DNA of 64,000 nt from an uncultured Actinomycetes bacterium (lineage in GTDB: Bacteria > Actinomycetota > Acidimicrobiia > Acidimicrobiales > RAAP-2), in contig CAIQEU010000039.1 of NCBI GenBank assembly GCA_903870905.1, forward strand, positions 62,001 through 126,000, read 5' to 3'. The position numbers and the translations under genes are program-made. The notes beneath the pieces were generated by a model that saw nothing but the letters and a program-made list of their open reading frames with translations, was not told the DNA's origin and made no database searches. How positions within the stretch are numbered: position 1 is the first letter of the stretch; every line of letters begins with the position of its first letter. Shown one piece after another: positions 26,157 to 33,551 of the stretch.

Positions 26157-27425
26157 ATGGACTTCCCCTCCACCCCGCTCCCGGATCGACGCCAGTCTCG
26201 CGACGCCGTGCTCGCCCAGCTGCGAGACCTGAAGCGCGATGACCGCAAGTGGGAGGAGGGGAAGGTCTTCGGGCTCGTCTACGACGCCGGCCCAGAGCAC
26301 CACGCCCTCCTGCGAGACGCCATGGCGCTCTTCGAAGCAGAGAACGGCCTCAACGTCTTGGCGTTCCCGTCCATTGGCCTCATGAGCCACGACCTCGTGC
26401 AGTTGACGGGTCGACTCCTCGGTGCGCATGCCCATGGCACCTCGGTTGCTGGTCACCTCACCTCAGGGGGAACCGAGAGCCTGCTCCAGAGCGTCAAGGT
26501 TGCTCGCGACGTGGCTCGAGGGCGAGGCGTCGTTCGACCCAACATCATCTGTGCAACGAGCGCCCATGCGGCCTTCACCAAAGCAGGCCAGCTCTTCGAC
26601 GTCGACGTCATTCGGGTGCCGGTGGGAGAGGACTTCCGGGCCGACGTTTCGGCAATGGAGGCCGCCATCACCCCCGACACCGCGATGGTGGTGGCTTCTG
26701 CGGTCTCCTACCCCCAAGGGGTCATCGACGACGTCACCGCCATCGGCGCGCTCGCTGCCGATCGCGGGATCCTCTGCCACGTCGACGCGTGCATGGGTGG
26801 GTTCTTCCTGCCGTTCTTGACCCAACTCGGTCGACTCGACGTCCCCTTCGACCTCTCGGTCCCCGGCGTCACCTCAATCTCCGCAGACCTGCACAAGTAC
26901 GGCTACGCCTCCAAGGGTGTCTCGGTCCTCTGCTTCTCCTCCGAGGAGCTCGCACGCCACCAACTCTTCGTGACCAATGACTGGCTGGGCGGCTTCTACG
27001 CCTCCACCACCATGGCGGGCACCAAGCCCGCTTCCCCAATTGCGTCAGCCTGGGCTTCGGTGATGGCGCTCGGGACCGAAGGCCTCCTCGAGCTCACCGC
27101 GGCAACCGATGACGCAGCAACTGCGATCAAAGATGCGGTGCGCGCCCACCCGGCGCTCCGCCTCGTCGGTGAGCCCGTCATGTCGGTGTTCGCCATCGCG
27201 GCGGAGAACAGCACCGCGCTCGACATCTTCGCCGTCGCTGAGCGCCTGGCCGCCGAAGGTTGGCACGTCGACCGGCAACACCATCCCGATTCCCTCCACC
27301 TCACCGTGCACGCCGGATCGGTCAAGGCAACACCCGCCTTCATCGATGCGCTCAACCGTGCGATCGCCGACGTGGGAACCACCCGTACCGAGAACCGATC
27401 CACCACCTACGCGACAGGAGACTGA
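26157..27425 (+). CDS. PLP-dependent lyase/decarboxylase, sphingosine-1-phosphate lyase type
   Basis: A 422-residue group II PLP-dependent decarboxylase-fold protein. GHLTSGGTESLLQSVKVARD is the phosphate-binding block, CHVDACMGGFFLPFL contains the cofactor-contacting Asp, and the Schiff-base Lys is in SADLHKYGYASKGVSVL. These features fit the sphingosine-phosphate lyase/tyrosine-decarboxylase group. The ATG lies 7 bases after the aldehyde dehydrogenase stop. A lyase giving an aldehyde for the upstream dehydrogenase would explain the pairing; that is inference. Confidence 0.85.
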   Translation: MDFPSTPLPDRRQSRDAVLAQLRDLKRDDRKWEEGKVFGLVYDAGPEHHALLRDAMALFEAENGLNVLAFPSIGLMSHDLVQLTGRLLGAHAHGTSVAGHLTSGGTESLLQSVKVARDVARGRGVVRPNIICATSAHAAFTKAGQLFDVDVIRVPVGEDFRADVSAMEAAITPDTAMVVASAVSYPQGVIDDVTAIGALAADRGILCHVDACMGGFFLPFLTQLGRLDVPFDLSVPGVTSISADLHKYGYASKGVSVLCFSSEELARHQLFVTNDWLGGFYASTTMAGTKPASPIASAWASVMALGTEGLLELTAATDDAATAIKDAVRAHPALRLVGEPVMSVFAIAAENSTALDIFAVAERLAAEGWHVDRQHHPDSLHLTVHAGSVKATPAFIDALNRAIADVGTTRTENRSTTYATGD

Positions 27426-27426
27426 C

Positions 27427-28389
27427 GTGGCCTCTGCCCGATTCACCGAAATCGCTGCTGCGGTGCGCAACTGGGGTCGGTGGGGTGCCGACGACCGCAT
27501 CGGCACGCTCAACCTGCTCGACGCTGAGGCCCGTCGACGGGGCGCTGCCAGCGTGGTGAGCGGCGAAGCGTTCCCGCTCGGTCTCGGCCTCGCTGCCGAT
27601 CAGGGTATCCAGGCCGGCTTCATCCCCGGCCGCGTCGAACCAGATCGCATCATGACGGTGGTCAACGAACCTCTCTCGGCCGATCCCGACTGGATCTGCT
27701 CCTCAGAAGACCAGCTGACGATGGGTGTTCAGGCCGCCACTCACTGGGATGGACTCGGCCACGTCTCCTACGGCGGCACCCTCTACAACGGGTTTCCGGC
27801 TGATTCGGTCACCACCGCCGGTTCCACCATCTTGGGGATCGAGCACCTCTCCACCGTCATTGGTCGCGGCGTGCTCCTCGACGTGGCCCGGGTGCACGGC
27901 ACCGATGCACTCACCCCCGGCTACGCCATCACGCCCGCCGACCTCGACGCTGCGGTGGAGCTCGCAGGAGTCACGATTGCTCCCGGCGACCTGATCCTCG
28001 TCCGGACCGGTCAGCAAGCAGCCCTCGACCTCGACCCCACCACCCCCTACGGCCACCCCGGCCCAGGCCGCGACAAGATCGCCTACACCTTCCCCTCGGC
28101 TGGGCTCACCATGGAGACCGCTCTGTGGTTCCACGCCCACGACGTCGCCGCCGTCGCCAACGACACCTTGACCTTCGAGGTCTTCCCCGGAGAGAACGAG
28201 GAGGACTACCTCCCGGTGCACCTCTTGCACCTCGTCGAGATGGGGCTCACGCAGGGGCAGAACTTCTTCCTCGATCGCCTCGCCGCTGCCTGTGCGGGCG
28301 ACGGCCGCTACACCTTCTTGCTCGACGCGACCCCACTCCCGCTGACCGGTGGCGTGGGGACGCCACTCAACCCGGTGGCCCTGCGCTAG
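27427..28389 (+). CDS. Cyclase family protein (kynurenine formamidase-like metal hydrolase)
   Basis: A 320-residue cyclase-superfamily protein. The metal-binding signature appears as GVQAATHWDGLGHVSYGG (H-x-D-x3-H), and the family's WGADDRIGTLNLLDAEARRR N-terminus is intact. A GTG start after AGGAG is chosen. The family hydrolyses amides or lactones with Mn/Zn; the substrate is unknown. It ends the unit begun at 20222 and overlaps the last 23 bases of the opposite membrane-protein gene. Confidence 0.85.
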   Translation: MASARFTEIAAAVRNWGRWGADDRIGTLNLLDAEARRRGAASVVSGEAFPLGLGLAADQGIQAGFIPGRVEPDRIMTVVNEPLSADPDWICSSEDQLTMGVQAATHWDGLGHVSYGGTLYNGFPADSVTTAGSTILGIEHLSTVIGRGVLLDVARVHGTDALTPGYAITPADLDAAVELAGVTIAPGDLILVRTGQQAALDLDPTTPYGHPGPGRDKIAYTFPSAGLTMETALWFHAHDVAAVANDTLTFEVFPGENEEDYLPVHLLHLVEMGLTQGQNFFLDRLAAACAGDGRYTFLLDATPLPLTGGVGTPLNPVALR

Positions 28390-28897
28390 TCCCCGAAGCG
28401 CCTGAGTCATCCTCTGGTCCAAGCCGTGGGGCGTGTGCTGCGCACCGAGGACACGTCGTCGCTCCACTGTGGACACGGTGCCCTTCGACGCAGGTCTCAT
28501 GGGCGGCCTCACCAGAGAGCACGAAACCGACAACGGCTCCGATGAGGAAGAACCCTGCACCGAAGGAGAGCCAGATCACCGCAGGGCCGACCTCGGCGTG
28601 CGGCACGGCTGCTCGCGCGACGTGGAGGAGGCGAATCAGGGTAGGGGTGGCGACGCCGATCAGGAGAAGCCCAACGAGGCCGAGGGGCCATGCCTCGGCG
28701 TCGAGGAGCACCGCTGCAACGCTCCCGAGGATGAGTGCGGCAGCGCAGACTCTGGCCACGACGGCGATCCCGCCGTTGACCAGTCCGCCCTGGAGGAGGT
28801 CGACGAGGGGGATCGCACTTCGTCCAGCCACAATCCACGGGGATGCGCAGGCGATGAGGACGGCGACGCCACCGAGGACGATGCAGACCGCAGCCAC
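28367..28897 (-). CDS. Four-helix membrane protein with C-terminal zinc-ribbon-like tail
   Basis: A 176-residue protein with four hydrophobic segments (for example CIVLGGVAVLIACASPWIVAG and LGLVGLLLIGVATPTLI). A soluble tail contains a CVEGHRVHSGATTCPRCAAH Cys-rich element, which may bind zinc. The GTG at 28897 is the first standard start, but the frame runs upstream to a CTG at 28939 that overlaps the preceding stop as CTGA and would add a basic cytoplasmic N-terminus. Family not recognised. Confidence 0.6.
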   Translation of the reverse strand: MAAVCIVLGGVAVLIACASPWIVAGRSAIPLVDLLQGGLVNGGIAVVARVCAAALILGSVAAVLLDAEAWPLGLVGLLLIGVATPTLIRLLHVARAAVPHAEVGPAVIWLSFGAGFFLIGAVVGFVLSGEAAHETCVEGHRVHSGATTCPRCAAHAPRLGPEDDSGASGTSAGPPG

Positions 28898-28935
28898 CGC
28901 GGCCCGCTGCCGGCGATAGGGCGCGTGGAGTTCAG

Positions 28936-29688
28936 TCAGTGTGCCGCTCGTGCCTGGACGGCACGTTCCATGGCGTCGAGACCGGCGAGGATCGCCGAGC
29001 GACCGACCTCATCGAGCGTGGCGTAGGCAGCGACGACGAGCTCGTCGGTGAGCTCATCGGCGCGAGCGAGTGCCTCGATGTCGTGTTCAGTCACGGTCGG
29101 GGTGTCGTCGTCGGCCCAACCGAACATGCCCCACATCTCAGGTCGGCGCGCGAAGTGCGCCACCTTGGGGTCGACACCACTGGCCACCACGGCCACGAGG
29201 TGGGCACACCCGCGGTACTCGCGCAGCACCGTCGTCAACTGCAGCGCCCGAGCGGGGAGATCTTCGGCGAGTGGTTCAGCTGCGTACCCGGCGAAGAGCG
29301 GGTAGGCCGCAGCGTTCGCGATGGCGAAGGCGAGGACCTGCTCAGCAGCGGCGCAGTACGCCTCGAGGCCGACAACGTCGGCGAAGGTTGCCCGGGCGTA
29401 CTCGTGCGCTGCGTCCATGTGGGCACGCGCCGCGACTCGAGGAGCCACCTTCGACTTCCCTTCGTTCCAGAGGAACTCGACAATGGAAGGCTTGAAGTAG
29501 CCAAAGGCCGCACCCACCACCGCTGGCTCCACATCACCGAGGACGCCACCTCGGCCAACGGCGTAGAAGGTGAAGGTATCGAGGCCGAGCGCCTCACCCT
29601 TGGCGGTGGTCTCAGGGGAGAAGTAGTAGACCCATCCGAGGTCGTTGATGCGGGTGCACGCGTCGTCGAGGAATTGAGCGATTGACAT
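28936..29688 (-). CDS. SCO6745-family protein (uncharacterised)
   Basis: A 250-residue soluble, mostly helical protein matching the pattern of actinobacterial SCO6745-like proteins: GRGGVLGDVEPAVVGAAFGYF and then AEQVLAFAIANAAAYPLFAGY and MWGMFGW. No catalytic motif is obvious. It is divergent from the KstR-like regulator, 77 bases away, and has AAGAAT exactly 6 bases before its ATG with no ribosome binding site, so it may be controlled by that regulator. Confidence 0.7.
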   Translation of the reverse strand: MSIAQFLDDACTRINDLGWVYYFSPETTAKGEALGLDTFTFYAVGRGGVLGDVEPAVVGAAFGYFKPSIVEFLWNEGKSKVAPRVAARAHMDAAHEYARATFADVVGLEAYCAAAEQVLAFAIANAAAYPLFAGYAAEPLAEDLPARALQLTTVLREYRGCAHLVAVVASGVDPKVAHFARRPEMWGMFGWADDDTPTVTEHDIEALARADELTDELVVAAYATLDEVGRSAILAGLDAMERAVQARAAH

Positions 29689-29694
29689 ACCCCC

Positions 29695-29700
29695 ATTCTT
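29695..29700 (-). promoter_or_regulatory. candidate leaderless -10 element (AAGAAT) for the SCO6745-like gene
   Basis: AAGAAT-GGGGGT-ATG on the minus strand, with the same 6-base spacing as the other leaderless starts. Confidence 0.4.
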
Positions 29701-29715
29701 CCACCTCGCCCTACC

Positions 29716-29736
29716 GGGGTGTGTCGAGGCCACCCC
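29716..29736. promoter_or_regulatory. Inverted repeat, candidate TetR operator
   Basis: GGGGTG-N9-CACCCC, perfect 6-bp arms, in the middle of the divergent gap between the SCO6745-like gene and the KstR-like regulator. It would suit autoregulation by the TetR protein. It does not match the KstR motif I remember (AACnnGTT core). Confidence 0.35.
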
Positions 29737-29753
29737 CGAGGCCCAGAGTTCGG

Positions 29754-29759
29754 TACCCT
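29754..29759 (+). promoter_or_regulatory. -10 element TACCCT of a leaderless promoter (TetR gene)
   Basis: TACCCT, then GTGGCG, then the GTG at 29766, which decides the start of the regulator gene. Confidence 0.55.
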
Positions 29760-29765
29760 GTGGCG

Positions 29766-30341
29766 GTGACGGTCGATACGGCGAGCATGACCACCTCGCA
29801 GCGCGAGCGGCGAGATCGAGTGATCGACGCGGCGATGCAACTCGCCGCAGAAGGCGGCTACGACGCCGTGCAGATGCGCGATGTCGCCACCAAGGCCGAT
29901 GTGGCCCTCGGCACCGTCTACCGCTACTTCGGCTCGAAAGATCATCTGCTCGCAGCATCGTTAGCCTCGTGGGTTGAGCTCCTCTACATCCGATTCTCCG
30001 AACACCCTTCCTCCAAGGCCACGGCTGGCGAGCGGGTCCTCGACGTGCTCTACCGAGCGCAGCGGGCACTCGGCACCGCTCCGGTGCTCGGTGCGGCACT
30101 GTTCGCGTCGATCGCTTCACCAGATCCCCAGGTTGTCGCCTGTCAGCAACAGGTGATCTCCCTCCTCGACGCCATTGTCCTGCGGGCCATTGGTGACGAT
30201 CCACCGGCAGACGTCGGAGACCGAGCCCGCATGATCGGCCACGTCTGGTACTCCGCACTCACGGGCTGGGTTGCTGGATGGTCGTCGCTCGAGCGCGTCG
30301 CCAGCGAGCTCGCCATCGCCGTCGGGCTCCTCCTCCCCTGA
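29766..30341 (+). CDS. TetR-family regulator, KstR-like
   Basis: A 191-residue TetR repressor. The helix-turn-helix domain (residues ~8-60) reads SQRERRDRVIDAAM, then GGYDAVQMRDVATKADVALG and TVYRYFGSKDHLL, which closely resembles remembered KstR of M. tuberculosis, the cholesterol-catabolism repressor that senses steroid CoA thioesters. The ligand domain is less conserved. The start is a leaderless GTG. Its position at the right end of the catabolic island fits local control. Orthology to KstR rather than another related regulator is likely but needs a tree. Confidence 0.82.
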   Translation: MTVDTASMTTSQRERRDRVIDAAMQLAAEGGYDAVQMRDVATKADVALGTVYRYFGSKDHLLAASLASWVELLYIRFSEHPSSKATAGERVLDVLYRAQRALGTAPVLGAALFASIASPDPQVVACQQQVISLLDAIVLRAIGDDPPADVGDRARMIGHVWYSALTGWVAGWSSLERVASELAIAVGLLLP

Positions 30342-30350
30342 AGATCCTCT

Positions 30351-30367
30351 CAGCGTGCTCCGCGCTG
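30351..30367 (+). terminator. Hairpin after the KstR-like gene
   Basis: CAGCG-TGCTCCG-CGCTG, 5-bp stem, 9 bases after the stop codon. The 108-base gap to the next gene also holds a candidate -10 TAGGTT at 30417-30422. Confidence 0.4.
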
Positions 30368-30449
30368 ACCCTCAGGAACGACCGCACCGTGGCACCACCT
30401 CGACGCATGGCACTTGTAGGTTGAACACAGCACCGAGGGGGTGACGAGC

Positions 30450-31445
30450 ATGGACAACCACGACGAGCGAATTCCAAGTCATGGACCCCTCCTCCCCATC
30501 GACCACTGGCGACACCGGACCGGCGTGCAGATGGACGAGTTCTCCTTCCTCCACAACGACCATCGGACGGTGTACTCCGTGTCCTCGAGCGCTGCAGCCG
30601 AGGACGATGCGACTCCCCCTCTCTGGGCCTTCAACCTCCACGGCTACCTCGCTGGAGGCGAGATGTACGCCAGGGAGAGCGCGGCACTGGCGCAGCGTTT
30701 GGGCTGGCGCGTCGTCAACCCCTCCTTCGCCGGTTTCGGTGGATCAGACCCCCTGGCATGGGCGGAGCTGTCCATCGCTGCACTCGCCGAGCAGGTCGAA
30801 GCGCTTCGTCAGCACCTCGGTATTGGGCCCATCGTGTTGCTCGGGCACTCGATGGGCGCAGCGGTTGCCGTTGAGTACGCGGCCCGCTACCCGAAGACCA
30901 CCATCGCCATCATCTACCGTGACGGCATCGCCACTCCCTCCTGGCAAGACCGCGAAGGCGTCATCCCAAGGCTGCTCGGGAAGGTCGCCCCCGACCTCGC
31001 CCCGCTGGCTGACATGGCCGTTGCTGTGGTGGCCGATCTCCCCGACCTCTTCGTCGGTCGTCTGGTGGCCACGCTCCGGTCGGTAATGCCCGATGTTCGC
31101 CGCAACCTGAAGACGATCGCCCACGCCGTGCCCTTGGGATCGATGTTGCTCGAGGTCGACCAGCGAGACCACGTGGCCAAGCTCAAGACCTCAGGCGTGC
31201 CGGTGCTGGCGGAGTGGGGATGCTTCGACCACCTGACCGATGCCCACGTTGCCGCCGAGTTCGCAGAGCTCTCTGGCACAGAGATCCAGTGGGTTCCCGG
31301 CGGCCACTCGTGGATGTTGGCTCGACCTGGCGGCCAAGCTGACCTCCTCGAGCACACCGAGGCAGGCAAGGCGTTCACGGTGGCCCTCACTGAGCGAGCG
31401 ACGCGCCTCCGTCGTGCTCGCCGCCAACCAGCGCTCTCGGCTTAG
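30450..31445 (+). CDS. Alpha/beta hydrolase
   Basis: A 331-residue alpha/beta-hydrolase fold protein. The nucleophile Ser is in VLLGHSMGAAVAVEYAARYP, an acid candidate in WGCFDHLTDAH and the His in PGGHSWML. The central lid region contains PDLAPLADMAVAVVADLPD. ATG 30450 is preceded by GAGGGG; an in-frame GTG at 30441 is the alternative. Its stop shares 4 bases (TTAG) with the histidine kinase stop on the other strand. The substrate is not evident; an esterase or thioesterase role is possible. Confidence 0.85.
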   Translation: MDNHDERIPSHGPLLPIDHWRHRTGVQMDEFSFLHNDHRTVYSVSSSAAAEDDATPPLWAFNLHGYLAGGEMYARESAALAQRLGWRVVNPSFAGFGGSDPLAWAELSIAALAEQVEALRQHLGIGPIVLLGHSMGAAVAVEYAARYPKTTIAIIYRDGIATPSWQDREGVIPRLLGKVAPDLAPLADMAVAVVADLPDLFVGRLVATLRSVMPDVRRNLKTIAHAVPLGSMLLEVDQRDHVAKLKTSGVPVLAEWGCFDHLTDAHVAAEFAELSGTEIQWVPGGHSWMLARPGGQADLLEHTEAGKAFTVALTERATRLRRARRQPALSA

Positions 31446-32839
31446 GACCCGTCCCCTGCGGGAGCCTCGTCGTCTGGCTCACAGGGGAGCACCATCTGAA
31501 AGACCGCCCCGGGATCGTTGGTGACGGTCACCGTCCCGTGGTGGGCCGCGATGATCTCAGCGACGATGGAGAGACCCAAACCCGTTCCGCCCGTTCCCCG
31601 TACTCGCGAGGCATCGCCTCGAGCGAAGCGCTGGAACAAGGTGTCGTGCAGCTCGGGAGCGATGCCCTTGCCGTCGTCGCCAACGATGACGATCGCCCCT
31701 GCAGGACTCGCGGTGCACCCGAGTCGAACGGAGGACGTCGCGTAGCGTTCTGCGTTGTCCACCAGGTTGCGGATCGCTCGTCGGAGCAGCTCTCGGTCAC
31801 CGCGGACCCGAACGGGACCGATGCCGGTGGTCTCGACGCTCACGCGGCCAACCGATCGGAGGCGGCTCGCTTCAGCGAGGAGCAGGTCGTCGAGGTCAAC
31901 GTCGCTCTCGCTCACCACAATGGCCTGCTCGTCAGCCTTTGCGAGGAGGAGGAGGTCGTCGACGAGTCGGTCGAGCCGACCAGCTTCATCGGCAACGATG
32001 CCGGTCATCTGCTCGACGTTCACCGATTCAGGATGGAGCTGTGCCAACTCGACCTGCATCATGATCGACGCCAGCGGACTGCGGAGTTCGTGACTGGCGT
32101 CAGCGACGAACCGTCGTTGCTGGAGGGACGCGCCTTCGAGGCGGGACAGCATGGAGTTCATCGTGGCGGCCAGTCGAGCGATCTCATCATCGCCAGGCGG
32201 AATCGACACGCGGTGGGTCAGTGCGGTTGTCGAGATGTCGTCCACCTCACGTCGAATGGCCTCAACCGGACGGAGCGCCCGCCCAATCACCCACCACGAG
32301 ATGAGTGACGTCAAGACGATGACCGACGGCAGCACCAAGATGAACAACTGCAAGATGAGCAGACGTGTGGTGCTGGTCACGTCCCGAGTCGATGCAGCGG
32401 CGTAGACGACGACGGCGCCGTAGTGCACCGCCACGACCGAGAGACCCCGAGCGGCGTTGAGGGTGCTCCGGGCAGCGAAGGCTCGACTGATGGGGACGAC
32501 CGTTGCCTGCGACCCGGGAAGAACTTGAGAAATCGGCGGGAGCCCCTGAATCGAACCAGAACTCGCCACCACCGAACTGCCGATCACCGTGACGACTTGG
32601 ATGGCCGAACCTGGGGCCGCGGCGGATGCTCCCGGCAAGAGGCCTTCGGCGAGCCCTGCTTTCGTCGCCGCCAGTTCTCGATTGAGGGTGGCCACGATCT
32701 GGCTGTCGAGCGTCCGGTGCACCACGACGACGAGTCCTGCCCCGACGAGCAGAATCGACGCTGCGGCGATCGTGGTTGCAGCAACAGTGACGTTGAACCG
32801 CACCGAACCACGCCGGTGCAGACCGAGCGTTCCCGCCAT
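31442..32839 (-). CDS. Sensor histidine kinase
   Basis: A 465-residue membrane sensor. TM1 spans about residues 15-38, an extracytoplasmic domain follows, TM2 is near 165-188 (LLILQLFILVLPSVIVLTSLI), then HAMP, HisKA with phospho-His in FVADASHELRSPLASIM, and HATPase with NLVDNAERYA, DDGKGIAPE and GGTGLGLSIV. It lies 4 bases downstream of the cognate response regulator. The signal is unknown; the next genes upstream encode a DoxX-Rieske fusion and a DedA protein. Confidence 0.95.
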   Translation of the reverse strand: MAGTLGLHRRGSVRFNVTVAATTIAAASILLVGAGLVVVVHRTLDSQIVATLNRELAATKAGLAEGLLPGASAAAPGSAIQVVTVIGSSVVASSGSIQGLPPISQVLPGSQATVVPISRAFAARSTLNAARGLSVVAVHYGAVVVYAAASTRDVTSTTRLLILQLFILVLPSVIVLTSLISWWVIGRALRPVEAIRREVDDISTTALTHRVSIPPGDDEIARLAATMNSMLSRLEGASLQQRRFVADASHELRSPLASIMMQVELAQLHPESVNVEQMTGIVADEAGRLDRLVDDLLLLAKADEQAIVVSESDVDLDDLLLAEASRLRSVGRVSVETTGIGPVRVRGDRELLRRAIRNLVDNAERYATSSVRLGCTASPAGAIVIVGDDGKGIAPELHDTLFQRFARGDASRVRGTGGTGLGLSIVAEIIAAHHGTVTVTNDPGAVFQMVLPCEPDDEAPAGDGS

Positions 32840-32843
32840 GGGG

Positions 32844-33518
32844 TCAGGCCTCGGTGTTCACGCGGTAGCCAATTCCCCGCACCGTCTCGATGGTGTTGCG
32901 ACCGAAGGGGCGGTCGACTTTCTTGCGGAGGTAGCCCACGTAGACCTCCACGATGTTGAGATCTCCATCGAAGTCCTGACCCCAGACGTGGTCGACGACC
33001 TCTTGTTTGGTGACCGCTGCACCATTGGCAGCGAGGAGGAACTCCAAGAGCGCGAACTCGCGTGGCGTGAGGTCCACCGCAACATCGCCACGACGACAGC
33101 GGTGCTCCACCGGATCGAGCGTCAGATCCCCAACGGTGAGCAGCCCGGCTCGAACGCCCTGGCGACGACGCAGGAGCGCCTGAACTCTGGCGACGAGTAC
33201 GACGGCGGAGAAGGGCTTGCGCAAGAAATCATCGGCACCGGTGTCGAGGGCCTCTGCCTCGTCGTACTCACCGTCTTTGGCCGTGAGCATCAGAATTGGC
33301 GTCGTCACGCCGCCGGCGCGGAGCTTCGCGCAGATGGCGTACCCATTCATGCCCGGCAGCATGATGTCGAGGATGATGGCGTCGAACTTCTCGTGCAGTG
33401 CTACGTCGTAGCCGGCAGTTCCATGGTCCTTGTGGATGACCTCCAAGCCGTTCTCCACGAGGAGAGCGACGACGGAGTTCGCCAAATTGACTTCGTCTTC
33501 AACGAGCAGCACGCGCAT
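32844..33518 (-). CDS. OmpR/PhoB-family response regulator
   Basis: A 224-residue regulator. The receiver has the acid pocket (VEDE), the phospho-Asp in DAIILDIMLPGMNGY, Thr in MLTAKDG and Lys in LRKPF; the C-terminal winged helix includes LTPREFALLEFLLAANG and the YVGYLRKKVDRPFGRNTIETVRGIGYR wing region. It is the first gene of the two-gene unit with the kinase. GAGACT lies 6 bases before the ATG, a weak leaderless match. Confidence 0.95.
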   Translation of the reverse strand: MRVLLVEDEVNLANSVVALLVENGLEVIHKDHGTAGYDVALHEKFDAIILDIMLPGMNGYAICAKLRAGGVTTPILMLTAKDGEYDEAEALDTGADDFLRKPFSAVVLVARVQALLRRRQGVRAGLLTVGDLTLDPVEHRCRRGDVAVDLTPREFALLEFLLAANGAAVTKQEVVDHVWGQDFDGDLNIVEVYVGYLRKKVDRPFGRNTIETVRGIGYRVNTEA

Positions 33519-33551
33519 GGCTTCAGTCTCGCACTTGAAGGCGCCGACGCG

